A stretch of DNA of 64,000 nucleotides from Mariprofundus sp. UBA1536 (GTDB lineage: Bacteria; Pseudomonadota; Zetaproteobacteria; Mariprofundales; Mariprofundaceae), in the NCBI GenBank assembly GCA_002323245.1, contig DCPU01000002.1, forward strand, positions 14,615-78,614. Reading direction: 5' to 3'. Within the stretch, counting starts at the first letter, position 1. Each line of letters starts with the position of its first letter. Below, one piece after another: positions 25,741 to 34,724 of this stretch. Position numbers and translations under genes: made by a program. The notes under the pieces were generated by a model. That model saw only the letters and a program-made list of their open reading frames with translations, did no database searches and was not told the DNA's origin.

Positions 25741-28107
25741 ATGCGCTGGCTTTCTCTCATTATTAAAATCTCACTCATCCTTTCTCTGCTCACAGTAACC
25801 TGCATCACAGGTGCGTACCTTTATTTCTCTAAGTCGCTGCCACAACTTAGCAACCTTTCCACCTATCAGCCACCTCTAGTATCAAGAGTTTTCAACAATC
25901 AAGGCGAACTGATAGCAGAATACGCCGACGAGCACCGCATCCTTACGCCCATGTCGGGAATCCCGCCACAGGTAGTCAAAGCATTTTTGGCAGCCGAGGA
26001 TGAGCACTTCTACGAGCATCCGGGCATCAATCCAGGCCGTATTGTCGCTGCTGCCATCGCTAATTTTAGAGCAGGGTCCACTGTACAAGGCGCCTCAACC
26101 ATTACCCAGCAGGTGGCTAAAAACTTTCTGCTCACTTCCGAAAAAAGCTATATCCGCAAAATCAAAGAAGCAATCCTTTCCTATCGCATTGAGCAGTCTT
26201 TCACTAAGGATGAAATCTTATACCTCTACCTCAATCACATCTTCTTGGGTCGCGGCGCTTATGGCGTAAGCTCAGCTGCATGGCGCTATTACAACAAACG
26301 TCTTGATGAGCTCACCTTGGGCGAAGCGGCGATGTTGGCAGGCCTACCCAAAGCACCAAGCACTTATGCACCCCATCTGAATGCACAGCGCTCCATTGAA
26401 CGACGCAACACTGTGCTCAGACAATTGGCCAACAGTGGCTTATCCAGTGCCAAAGATGTTGCCACGGCTATCAAAGAGCCATTGATTGTCGCCCCGCTTC
26501 CAGAGCGCAAACTCAACGACGCCTATGAAGCGCAAGTGTATGACACCCTGCTTAATCAATTTGGACGAAGCACCATACGCCGCCAAGGTTTAACCATTAT
26601 CATTCCGTATAATGAAGCCATTGAAAGTGCTTCGGTCAAAAGTCTGCGCAAAGGCTTGTTGAACCTTGAAAAAACACAGCCATACCAACTGCCCATCCAC
26701 CATGATTTTGAGACTTGGCCAAGTGTTATCGATGAATGGAAGCTGGCTATACCCAACCGTCCAGTTGCCGTACCTGCCGATGAACCACGACCTGCACTGG
26801 TCACTCAAGTCTTAACCGACGGCTCTTTAATGCTCTTTGATGCTTATAGCCATTGGACGATAGCCAAACCCGAATGGGAATGGGCAGAAGAAGTCGAATA
26901 TACCGATGAACGCCCCAACACATGGATTGAAGGCGATCAAGTACTCATCCATGGTGACAGTAAAGGCAGCGTTGAAATCACACAAAAACCCCATATGGAG
27001 GCAGCACTTTATAGCGTAGACCTACAGCGCGGCACAGCGCTCGCTCGCGTCAGTGGTTATGATTATCACATCGGCGATTTCGACAGGGTCAGCCAGGCGC
27101 GCCGTCAACCCGGCTCGTCGTTCAAACCATTTTTATACACCACCGCCATTGAAAAGGGCTACACACCCGCCAGCATTATTGTGGATGCGCCCGTTGTGTT
27201 TGACAGCAACTCCACTGATGATTTCTGGCGCCCCGAAAACTATGGCAATCGCTTTGCAGGCTCTGTAACCATGCGCAATGCGCTTGAGTTTTCGCGCAAT
27301 CTGGTGGCGATTCGTTTGCTCCAGGATATTGGTGTAAACACATTCCTGCGTCGCCTGCGCGATTACCCGTTTGAGACAACATTCCCCAAACAACTTGCAC
27401 TAGCACTGGGTGTTGCCGAGGTGACCCCTGAACAAATGGTGAAATCATATGTGGTTATTGCCACTGGTGGCATGAAATGGGATCCAGTGAGCGTTCAGCA
27501 AGTGCAAGACCGCAACGGACAAACCTTACATCGCGCCATTGCAGGTAACCGCTGCCAAGTTTGCCATGTAGACCCTGTGCTGGCTGTGAACCAATTTATG
27601 CGTCCAGCCGAGCGAATTCTCGACCCTGTCGATGCGTTTTTGGTGCAAAATATGATGACCGGCGTAATCAAGCGGGGCACAGGGCGTGCCGCCAGAGTAC
27701 TCAACAGACCTGCTGCTGGCAAAACAGGTACCACCAATGATCAAGTGGATGCTTGGTTTATGGGTTTCACCCCACAAGTACTCACTGGTGTTTGGGTAGG
27801 CAAAGACAACCCATCACCCATGGGCAGAAAAGCCACCGGTGGCGGCGCTGCGCTGCCCATTTGGATTGATGCCATGCAAGCCATGCACAAAGATCGCGAA
27901 GTCATGGATTTTCCAGTTCCCAGCCAAGGTGTGGAATGGGCAAACATTGATTATAAAACTGGTTTATTGGCTGGATCATCCACCAAATGGCCATTTTTAG
28001 AAGCATTTAAGGAAGGCACTGCGCCCACCGAGACTGCGCCTGATGCCCAAGCACCAACAATCAAACCCAACCAAAAAAGCCCCGATTTTTACGATACAGA
28101 ACTTTAA
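25741..28107 (+). CDS. mrcA: Bifunctional penicillin-binding protein 1A
   Basis: Class A PBP that polymerises and crosslinks peptidoglycan. The ATG at 25741 gives 788 residues with an N-terminal membrane anchor (LSLIIKISLILSLLTV). The GT51 glycosyltransferase has the catalytic Glu in AAEDEHFYEHPG plus GASTITQQVAKN and the KEAILSYRIEQ helix. An OB-like insert (residues 310-430) is typical of PBP1A. The transpeptidase motifs are SSFK (active Ser), SRN and KTGTT. An additional CQVC pair sits between SRN and KTG. It is divergent from the minor pilin genes and followed 16 bp later by ppnP. Confidence 0.94.
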   Translation: MRWLSLIIKISLILSLLTVTCITGAYLYFSKSLPQLSNLSTYQPPLVSRVFNNQGELIAEYADEHRILTPMSGIPPQVVKAFLAAEDEHFYEHPGINPGRIVAAAIANFRAGSTVQGASTITQQVAKNFLLTSEKSYIRKIKEAILSYRIEQSFTKDEILYLYLNHIFLGRGAYGVSSAAWRYYNKRLDELTLGEAAMLAGLPKAPSTYAPHLNAQRSIERRNTVLRQLANSGLSSAKDVATAIKEPLIVAPLPERKLNDAYEAQVYDTLLNQFGRSTIRRQGLTIIIPYNEAIESASVKSLRKGLLNLEKTQPYQLPIHHDFETWPSVIDEWKLAIPNRPVAVPADEPRPALVTQVLTDGSLMLFDAYSHWTIAKPEWEWAEEVEYTDERPNTWIEGDQVLIHGDSKGSVEITQKPHMEAALYSVDLQRGTALARVSGYDYHIGDFDRVSQARRQPGSSFKPFLYTTAIEKGYTPASIIVDAPVVFDSNSTDDFWRPENYGNRFAGSVTMRNALEFSRNLVAIRLLQDIGVNTFLRRLRDYPFETTFPKQLALALGVAEVTPEQMVKSYVVIATGGMKWDPVSVQQVQDRNGQTLHRAIAGNRCQVCHVDPVLAVNQFMRPAERILDPVDAFLVQNMMTGVIKRGTGRAARVLNRPAAGKTGTTNDQVDAWFMGFTPQVLTGVWVGKDNPSPMGRKATGGGAALPIWIDAMQAMHKDREVMDFPVPSQGVEWANIDYKTGLLAGSSTKWPFLEAFKEGTAPTETAPDAQAPTIKPNQKSPDFYDTEL

Positions 28108-28123
28108 ACCCAAGGATAACATC

Positions 28124-28429
28124 ATGTACAAAAATGCAACAATCACCAAAAAAGCCAATGTCTATTTTGATGGCAAAGTAAGCAGCCGCAGCATTGAAAC
28201 AGCTGAAGGCGAGAAAAAAACTTTGGGCTTTATGCTACCAGGCGATTACCAATTCAACACAGCTGCTGCTGAAATCATGGAAGTTTTGGCTGGTGCTTGC
28301 GAAGTCAAAATCAAAGGCGAAAGTACTTGGAACACATATACAGCTGGTCAAAGCTTTGATGTGCCAGCCAATAGCGCTTTTGATATTAAAGTGAGCGAGC
28401 CACTTGATTATATCTGCCACTTTTCATGA
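28124..28429 (+). CDS. ppnP: Pyrimidine/purine nucleoside phosphorylase (DUF1255 cupin)
   Basis: Small cupin phosphorylase that cleaves nucleosides to base plus ribose-1-phosphate. The ATG at 28124, 6-7 nt after AAGGAT, gives 101 residues, close to the 94-residue E. coli protein. Family features are FDGKVSSRSIETAEGEKKTLGFMLPG, EIMEVLAGACEVKI and FDVPANSAFDIKV. A longer reading upstream overlaps mrcA and is not needed. The stop overlaps the uvrA start, giving the order mrcA-ppnP-uvrA. Confidence 0.9.
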   Translation: MYKNATITKKANVYFDGKVSSRSIETAEGEKKTLGFMLPGDYQFNTAAAEIMEVLAGACEVKIKGESTWNTYTAGQSFDVPANSAFDIKVSEPLDYICHFS

Positions 28430-31257
28430 GTAAAAAAGATATGCAGGCACCGCGCATCCGAGTTTTAGGTGCGCGGGTTCACAACCTCAAAAACATCAGT
28501 ATTGATATTCCCCGTGACAAGTTGGTTGTCATTACAGGCGTATCCGGTTCGGGCAAATCTTCATTAGCCTTTGATACCCTTTATGCCGAAGGCCAGCGTC
28601 GTTACGTGGAATCATTATCTGCCTACGCCCGCCAATTCCTCGGCATCATGGAGCGCCCTGATGTGGATGCCATTGAGGGTTTATCGCCTGCTATTTCTAT
28701 CGAGCAAAAAACAACCAGCCGCAATCCGCGTTCCACAGTTGGCACCATCACGGAAGTGTATGATTATCTTCGGCTTTTATTCGCCCGTGTGGGTAAACCG
28801 CATTGTCACCAATGTGGTGAAGTCATCACCTCACAACCTGCCAGCCACATCATCGACCAATTAAGCCATTTAAGTGAAAACAGCAAATTGCAATTGCTTG
28901 CGCCGATTGCCCGCAACAAAAAAGGCGAATTCAAAAAAGAGTTGGCGCAAGCCAGTAAAGATGGTTTTGTGCGGGTGCGCATCAATGGCGAAATTTTGGC
29001 CATTGAAGATGCGCCAGAATTGAAAAAAACATTAAAACACAATATCGAATTGGTGGTCGACCGCCTGGTCATACGTGACGGCATTCGCACCCGTTTGGCT
29101 GATTCTGTAGAAACAGCCCTGCGTTATGGCGAAGGCATGCTCATTGCCCTTGTCGGCAGCGATGAAGAGCTATTGTTCTCTGAAAATTGCGCCTGCGCAG
29201 CTTGCGGTATTTCCTATCCTGAAATTGAACCTCGCTTATTTTCCTTTAACTCACCCGCTGGCGCTTGCAGCACATGTGATGGCATCGGCAGACAAACTAT
29301 TTTTGACCCTGCTTTGGTCGTACCCAACCCCAAACTCTCATTGGATGATGGTGCCATTGCCCCATGGGGCGGCCGCGAAACATTTATGTATCGCCAGACC
29401 ATTGAATCGGTAATACGCGCCGTGGGTGGCGATATGAAGCTACCCTTTGAAAAGCTCAGCACTGAAACACAAAAAGCGCTGCTTTACGGCACGGGCCGTT
29501 TGAAAATCGATTTCACCTTTGAAACAGCCACCCAAGCGCGCACAGTCAGCCGCCCCTTTGAAGGTGTGATTCCCAATCTCGAGCGCCGTTACCGCGAAAC
29601 AAGCTCAGAAGATGTGCGCGAAGAATTATCACAATATATCAATGCTATTGATTGCCCTGCCTGCGAAGGCTCGCGCCTGAACATCACCGCCCGCCATGTG
29701 TTGCTTGGTGATTTATCACTACCCACCATTTGCAAACTACCTTTGCGTGAAGCTCAAGATTGGATTAACAATTTATCGCTGAGCCAGCAAGATCAGGACA
29801 TCGCCAACAAAGTATTGGAAGAAATCTCTGCCCGCCTTGGCTTTATGATTGAAGTAGGACTCGATTATTTATCGCTCAACCGCACTTCAGGCACCTTATC
29901 GGGCGGAGAAGCCCAGCGCATTCGCCTTGCCACGCAAATTGGCTCGGCCTTGGTGGGTGTCCTTTACATCCTTGATGAACCCTCCATTGGCCTGCATCAA
30001 CGCGATAACGACCGCTTGCTCGGCACCCTTCGCCGCTTACGTGATTTAGGCAATTCCGTGATTGTGGTTGAACACGATGAAGATGCTATCCGCACAGCAG
30101 ATTTCGTTATCGACATGGGGCCACACGCTGGCGAACATGGTGGTGAGATTGTGGCTTCAGGCACCCTAAACGACATCTTAAAGGCCAAAACACTCACCTC
30201 TGATTATTTATCAGGCCGCAAAGCCATCAAGATTCCTAAGCGTAAACCTGTCAGCAAAGATCACCCCATGCTGGGCATTGAAGGCGCCACCGAACACAAC
30301 TTAAAATCTGTCAAAGCTGAGTTTCCCATTGGTGTTTTCACCTGCGTTACAGGTGTGTCTGGCTCTGGAAAATCAACCTTAACCATCGACACCCTCTACC
30401 GCGCGTTTGCTCAAGCCAAAGGCCTGAAAACAGAGCGTATTGGCCGCCACACAGCTTTGATCGGCGAGCATCAGCTTGATAAAATCATTGATATCGACCA
30501 AAGCCCGATTGGCCGAACCCCACGCTCAAACCCAGCCACATACACAGGATTATTTACACCCATTCGTGAGTTGTTTGCCGCTGTGCCCGAATCCAGAGCC
30601 CGTGGCTATAAGCCTGGTCGTTTCTCGTTTAACGTCAAAGGCGGCCGCTGCGAAGCATGTGAGGGTGATGGTCTCATCAAAGTTGAAATGCACTTCTTAC
30701 CAGATGTGTATGTGCAATGCGAAACCTGCCAAGGCAAACGTTACAACCGTGAAACATTGGATGTACGTTACAAAGGCAAAACCATTGATGAAGTATTGAA
30801 CATGACAGTTGAAGAAGGCGCCACCTTCTTTGACAGCGTGCCAAGCTTAAAAAACAAACTACTCACCCTCGAACAAGTGGGTCTTGGTTATATCCGTTTG
30901 GGTCAAGCAGCCACCACACTTTCTGGCGGCGAAGCTCAACGGGTTAAACTTGCCAAAGAACTAGCCCGCAAAGCCACTGGCGATACGCTTTATATCCTTG
31001 ATGAACCCACCACAGGCCTGCATTTTGCTGATGTCGATAAACTGCTGGATGTATTGCATGCCTTGGTTGATCGCGGCAATACTGTGATTGTCATTGAGCA
31101 TAATTTAGATGTCATCAAAACTGCCGATTGGATTATCGATATGGGTCCAGAAGGCGGGGATAAGGGCGGTGAAGTGGTGATTGCAGGCACACCAGAAACG
31201 GTCGCCAAATGCAAAGCTTCGTGGACAGGCCGTTACCTACAATCACATTTGAAGTGA
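28426..31257 (+). CDS. uvrA: Excinuclease ABC subunit A
   Basis: DNA damage recognition ATPase of nucleotide excision repair. The 943 residues have two ABC modules, each with a Walker A (GVSGSGKSS and GVSGSGKST), a signature (LSGGEAQRI and LSGGEAQRV) and a Walker B (LDEPSIGLHQ, LDEPTTGLHF). The zinc motifs are seen as CACAACG, CSTCDGIG and CEACEGDG with CETCQG. The family-typical RRYVESLSAYARQFL and NPRSTVGT occur near the start. Length is normal. It overlaps the ppnP stop by 4 nt. Confidence 0.98.
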   Translation: MSKKDMQAPRIRVLGARVHNLKNISIDIPRDKLVVITGVSGSGKSSLAFDTLYAEGQRRYVESLSAYARQFLGIMERPDVDAIEGLSPAISIEQKTTSRNPRSTVGTITEVYDYLRLLFARVGKPHCHQCGEVITSQPASHIIDQLSHLSENSKLQLLAPIARNKKGEFKKELAQASKDGFVRVRINGEILAIEDAPELKKTLKHNIELVVDRLVIRDGIRTRLADSVETALRYGEGMLIALVGSDEELLFSENCACAACGISYPEIEPRLFSFNSPAGACSTCDGIGRQTIFDPALVVPNPKLSLDDGAIAPWGGRETFMYRQTIESVIRAVGGDMKLPFEKLSTETQKALLYGTGRLKIDFTFETATQARTVSRPFEGVIPNLERRYRETSSEDVREELSQYINAIDCPACEGSRLNITARHVLLGDLSLPTICKLPLREAQDWINNLSLSQQDQDIANKVLEEISARLGFMIEVGLDYLSLNRTSGTLSGGEAQRIRLATQIGSALVGVLYILDEPSIGLHQRDNDRLLGTLRRLRDLGNSVIVVEHDEDAIRTADFVIDMGPHAGEHGGEIVASGTLNDILKAKTLTSDYLSGRKAIKIPKRKPVSKDHPMLGIEGATEHNLKSVKAEFPIGVFTCVTGVSGSGKSTLTIDTLYRAFAQAKGLKTERIGRHTALIGEHQLDKIIDIDQSPIGRTPRSNPATYTGLFTPIRELFAAVPESRARGYKPGRFSFNVKGGRCEACEGDGLIKVEMHFLPDVYVQCETCQGKRYNRETLDVRYKGKTIDEVLNMTVEEGATFFDSVPSLKNKLLTLEQVGLGYIRLGQAATTLSGGEAQRVKLAKELARKATGDTLYILDEPTTGLHFADVDKLLDVLHALVDRGNTVIVIEHNLDVIKTADWIIDMGPEGGDKGGEVVIAGTPETVAKCKASWTGRYLQSHLK

Positions 31258-31384
31258 CCTTAAGCCGCTTCATGATAGCTTGCGCCGCGATAGATGAGAC
31301 ACACTTGCTCTTAAACTAATAATTTGAAAAAGATTTTAAATTGTTACGTTCTTTAAATTTTGTTGATGAAAAAGAGGTATAACT

Positions 31385-32152
31385 ATGTTGTTTGTTGCCG
31401 TTCGTGCTGCGCGCCGTGCTGGAGATATGATTCTACGCCACTATGAGGATCGTGATTCTTATAAAGTAAAACAAAAAACAGACCGCGATTTTGTAACTGA
31501 AATCGATCAGCGTGCTGAAAGCATCATCATCAACGAAATTCTCAAACATTACCCCAATCACGGCATTATCGCCGAAGAATCCAAACCCAAGAATCCTGAT
31601 GCTGATATCCAATGGCATATCGACCCATTGGACGGCACCACCAATTTTGTACATGGCTACCCGCATTTTGCAGTGTCTATTGCTGCTTGGCAGCGCGGCA
31701 AACCATTGTTGGCAGTGGTGCACGATCCTATGCGCAATGAAACGTTTGAAGCCAAAAGCGGTGGCGGCGCCTTTCTTAATCGCCGTCGTTTGCGTGTAAG
31801 CGAATGTAAAAATATCAAAAATGCCATTTTTGCTTCTGGCTTACCCCCTTACAACCGTGAAGATTTGGATAATTTCCAAAAGCGTATGGATATATGTATG
31901 CGTAGTGCTGATGGCTATCGTCGTGGCGGTTCTGCCGCCCTTGATTTGGCTTACGTGGCTGCTGGTCGTATTGATGCTTACTGGGAATCAGGCCTTAAAT
32001 CTTGGGACATTGCTGCTGGTGTCTTGTTGGTGCAAGAAGCTGGTGGCCTTGCCACTGGTTTAGAAGGACAAAGTGTTGATTTAAACAAAGGTGATGTATT
32101 GGTGGGCAATGGTGAAATGCACCATGCATTCCAAAAAATTCTTAAGCTTTAA
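31385..32152 (+). CDS. suhB: Inositol-1-monophosphatase family protein (SuhB-like)
   Basis: Mg2+-dependent sugar/inositol phosphatase fold; SuhB also acts with the transcription antitermination complex in E. coli. The 255 residues show the metal-binding motifs IIAEES, WHIDPLDGTTNF and SWDIAAGVLLVQEAGG. An SD GAGGT lies 7 nt before the ATG. The gene is flanked by a 127-bp upstream gap and a strong shared terminator downstream. The family is clear; calling it SuhB rather than a CysQ- or HisN-type paralogue rests on motif impression. Confidence 0.88.
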   Translation: MLFVAVRAARRAGDMILRHYEDRDSYKVKQKTDRDFVTEIDQRAESIIINEILKHYPNHGIIAEESKPKNPDADIQWHIDPLDGTTNFVHGYPHFAVSIAAWQRGKPLLAVVHDPMRNETFEAKSGGGAFLNRRRLRVSECKNIKNAIFASGLPPYNREDLDNFQKRMDICMRSADGYRRGGSAALDLAYVAAGRIDAYWESGLKSWDIAAGVLLVQEAGGLATGLEGQSVDLNKGDVLVGNGEMHHAFQKILKL

Positions 32153-32178
32153 TCGTTTAACTTAAAAAAAACACACAT

Positions 32179-32210
32179 AAAAAAAGGCCGCTCATGGAGC
32201 GGCCTTTTTC
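32179..32210. terminator. Bidirectional terminator between suhB and glnA
   Basis: A perfect AAAAAGGCCGCTC / GAGCGGCCTTTTT hairpin (stem 13 bp, loop ATG) with A and T runs on either side sits between the two convergent stop codons. It should terminate both strands. Confidence 0.92.
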
Positions 32211-32230
32211 GTTGGTCTTGATGTTAGCGA

Positions 32231-34405
32231 TTACTTAATAAACAACATTTCGCTGTATTTAGGCAATGGCCACAATGCGTCATCCACTTCCATTTCAAGC
32301 GCATCAGCATGCTCACGAACTTCCGCCATCAATGGGCGAATTTCTTTGGCCATGTATTGAAGGTGCGCTTCAGTAGAATCAAAATCATGTTTCGCTGCAG
32401 CAGCATTGAGCTTAGCCACAGCAGCCATCATGCCGTTGATAGAGGATGCAACAGTTTTCGCTGTTGAATCATCAAGATCCACACCCAAATCAGCCATAGC
32501 TGCATTGGCAACGCCCAAGTCAGACAAATAATTCATGGCAGCTGGATAGATGCTTGTTTTTGCCAAGTCACTCACCAATTTCGCTTCCACTTCAATGGCC
32601 AAGATATATTGCTCTGCATACACTGCAAAACGGCTTTCAAGCTCAACAGGCGACAATACGCCAGTGTTTTTGAATAACGCAATGACTTCTTTATCACGAA
32701 GATAAGGCAAAGCATCAGCAGTGGTTGGTAAGTTTTTCAAGCCGCGTTCTGCAACAGCCGCTTCATGCCAAGCGCTTGAGTAGCCATCGCCACCAAACAC
32801 CACATTGCTGTGTTTATTCATCAATTCTTTAAGTACAGCAACAACGGCGTCAGCTTTTGAAGTGCCTTTTTTCAATTCAGCTTCAAGCTTTTCAGCTATC
32901 CAATTGAGTGAATCAGCAAGCATGGTGTTCATCGCCACCAATGGGCCAGACACAGATTGATTAGAACCCACGGCACGGAATTCGAAACGGTTACCCGTGA
33001 AAGCAAATGGTGATGTGCGGTTACGGTCGCCTGGATCACGGTCGAATTTTAAGATTTGAGATAGACCCAAATCCATTTCGCCGCCATCTGTTGAAGCATG
33101 GACTTTTCCTTCTTGGATGTTTTTAAACACTTTTTCCAACTGATCGCCCAAATAAACAGACATAATCGCTGGTGGCGCTTCGTTGGCACCCAAACGGTGG
33201 TCGTTTGAAGCAGTTGCAATCACAGCGCGAAGCAATGGGCCAAATTTATGCACACCGCGAATCACAGCGCCGCAGAACAACAAGAAGTTGAGGTTGTCAT
33301 GAGGGGTCTTGCCTGGATCAAGCAAGTTACCTTGTGTTGCGTTACCCACAGACCAGTTCACGTGTTTACCTGAGCCGTTGATGCCAGCAAATGGTTTTTC
33401 ATGAAGCAAGCAAATGAAGCCATGTTTTTTCGCAGTAGCTTTAAGCAAGGTCATCATCAATTGTTGGTGATCCGCTGCAATATTGGCTGATTCATAATAT
33501 GGCGCGATTTCAAATTGACCTGGTGCCACTTCGTTGTGATGCGTTTTTGCAGGGATACCCAAGCGATAAAGCTGGTCTTCCAAGTCTTGCATATACACTT
33601 GCACACGCGCAGGGATTGCACCGAAATAATGGTCATCAAATTGTTGGCCTTTGGCTGCAGGCGCACCAAACAATGAACGACCAGCAAGCAACAAATCAGG
33701 GCGCGCGTTAGCAAAGTTTGCATCCACCAAGAAATACTCTTGTTCTGCGCCGCAGCTTGAATTCAATTGCGCGATTTCTGTTTCGCCCATCAACGACAAT
33801 ACTTTTTGTGCCGCTTTGTTCATTGCTGCATTTGAGCGCAACAATGGGATTTTCTTATCCAAAGCTTCGCCGGTCCAAGACATAAACACGGATGGAATCA
33901 TCAAGGTAGAACCGTTGTCAGTGTGCATGATGTATGCTGGGCTGGTTGGATCCCAAGCGGTGTAACCACGCGCTGAGTTGGTCATGCGCAAGCTGCCGTT
34001 GGGGAATGATGAACCATCTGGTTCACCTTTGATCAATAGGCTGCCGCTAAATTCAGTAATGGCGTTGCCTTCAGAGCTGGTGACAATAAAACCATCATGC
34101 TTTTCAGCGGTAATATTGGTCATCGGATAGAAAATGTGTGAGTAGAATTTTGCGCCTTTAGCAATGGCCCATTCTTTCATGCCCGCAGCCACAACTTCTG
34201 CTACAGCCGGATCAAGCGGTGCGCCTGTCTCAGCAGTTCTCTTCATGGCTTTATAGGCAGTTTTTGAAAGTGCTTCTTCCATTTTTGCCATATTGAACAC
34301 ATCACATGCCCAAATTTTTCCAAGTGGTTCTGTTGCTTTTACAGCCAACGGTTCACGATTGGTAATTTGATAGATGGCTTGCACCCGAGTTTCATTTCCG
34401 CTCAT
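32231..34405 (-). CDS. glnN: Glutamine synthetase type III (GlnN family)
   Basis: ATP-dependent ammonia assimilation into glutamine. The 724 residues are far longer than GSI (about 470) and match GSIII. Motifs include ITEFSGSLLIKGEPDGSSFP, the QEYFLVD stretch, KTHHNEVAPGQFEIAP, GINGSGKHVNWSVG, GANEAPPAIMSVYLG and NRTSPFAFTGNRFEFRAVG. These hold the metal, glutamate and ATP sites. An SD GAGG lies 7 nt before the ATG. A sigma-54 promoter stands 50 bp upstream, so it is probably NtrC/nitrogen controlled. GSIII is common in Bacteroidetes and cyanobacteria and less so in Proteobacteria. Confidence 0.95.
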   Translation of the reverse strand: MSGNETRVQAIYQITNREPLAVKATEPLGKIWACDVFNMAKMEEALSKTAYKAMKRTAETGAPLDPAVAEVVAAGMKEWAIAKGAKFYSHIFYPMTNITAEKHDGFIVTSSEGNAITEFSGSLLIKGEPDGSSFPNGSLRMTNSARGYTAWDPTSPAYIMHTDNGSTLMIPSVFMSWTGEALDKKIPLLRSNAAMNKAAQKVLSLMGETEIAQLNSSCGAEQEYFLVDANFANARPDLLLAGRSLFGAPAAKGQQFDDHYFGAIPARVQVYMQDLEDQLYRLGIPAKTHHNEVAPGQFEIAPYYESANIAADHQQLMMTLLKATAKKHGFICLLHEKPFAGINGSGKHVNWSVGNATQGNLLDPGKTPHDNLNFLLFCGAVIRGVHKFGPLLRAVIATASNDHRLGANEAPPAIMSVYLGDQLEKVFKNIQEGKVHASTDGGEMDLGLSQILKFDRDPGDRNRTSPFAFTGNRFEFRAVGSNQSVSGPLVAMNTMLADSLNWIAEKLEAELKKGTSKADAVVAVLKELMNKHSNVVFGGDGYSSAWHEAAVAERGLKNLPTTADALPYLRDKEVIALFKNTGVLSPVELESRFAVYAEQYILAIEVEAKLVSDLAKTSIYPAAMNYLSDLGVANAAMADLGVDLDDSTAKTVASSINGMMAAVAKLNAAAAKHDFDSTEAHLQYMAKEIRPLMAEVREHADALEMEVDDALWPLPKYSEMLFIK

Positions 34406-34456
34406 TTGATTTCCTCACCTTTATGGTATCCATTTTATAAAATATTGCAGCAGTAT

Positions 34457-34473
34457 AGCAATGATAGTGCCAA
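34457..34473 (-). promoter_or_regulatory. Sigma-54 (RpoN) promoter for glutamine synthetase III
   Basis: On the minus strand TTGGCAC-TATCA-TTGCT matches the -24/-12 consensus TTGGCAC-N5-TTGCW at every conserved base. The -12 element is about 52 bp from the start codon, leaving a roughly 40-nt leader. An obvious NtrC palindrome was not found in the remaining gap. Confidence 0.85.
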
Positions 34474-34724
34474 AGAAAGAAGCTATATATAACAATGTCT
34501 TAACTACAAAGCATAGTCAACTTTGCCTATAAAATAACCTCTAAATGCTTTTTTATTATGCAATCTAGAATTTTATCTGCGGCGCACAGCAATGACTCTC
34601 GCATATTCGAAGCGTATCAGCGGGGAGGTAAAATAACGACAAAATGCTTGGTTTCAAGCTTACTTTAACACTGAATGATAAAAATATGTGCGAAAAAGCA
34701 GCAAAGGGGTAAGGTGCCGCGCAT
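34474..34724. other. AT-rich divergent intergenic region glnN/zwf
   Basis: The gap between the two divergent starts totals 319 bp. Beyond the sigma-54 promoter it is AT-rich, with a CAAAG/CTTTG inverted repeat near 34507-34525 and a TATAAAAT at 34528-34535 on the plus strand. No -35 box of good quality pairs with it. GGGGTAAGG shortly before 34725 can serve as the zwf SD. I see no ORF or RNA gene. Confidence 0.4.
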
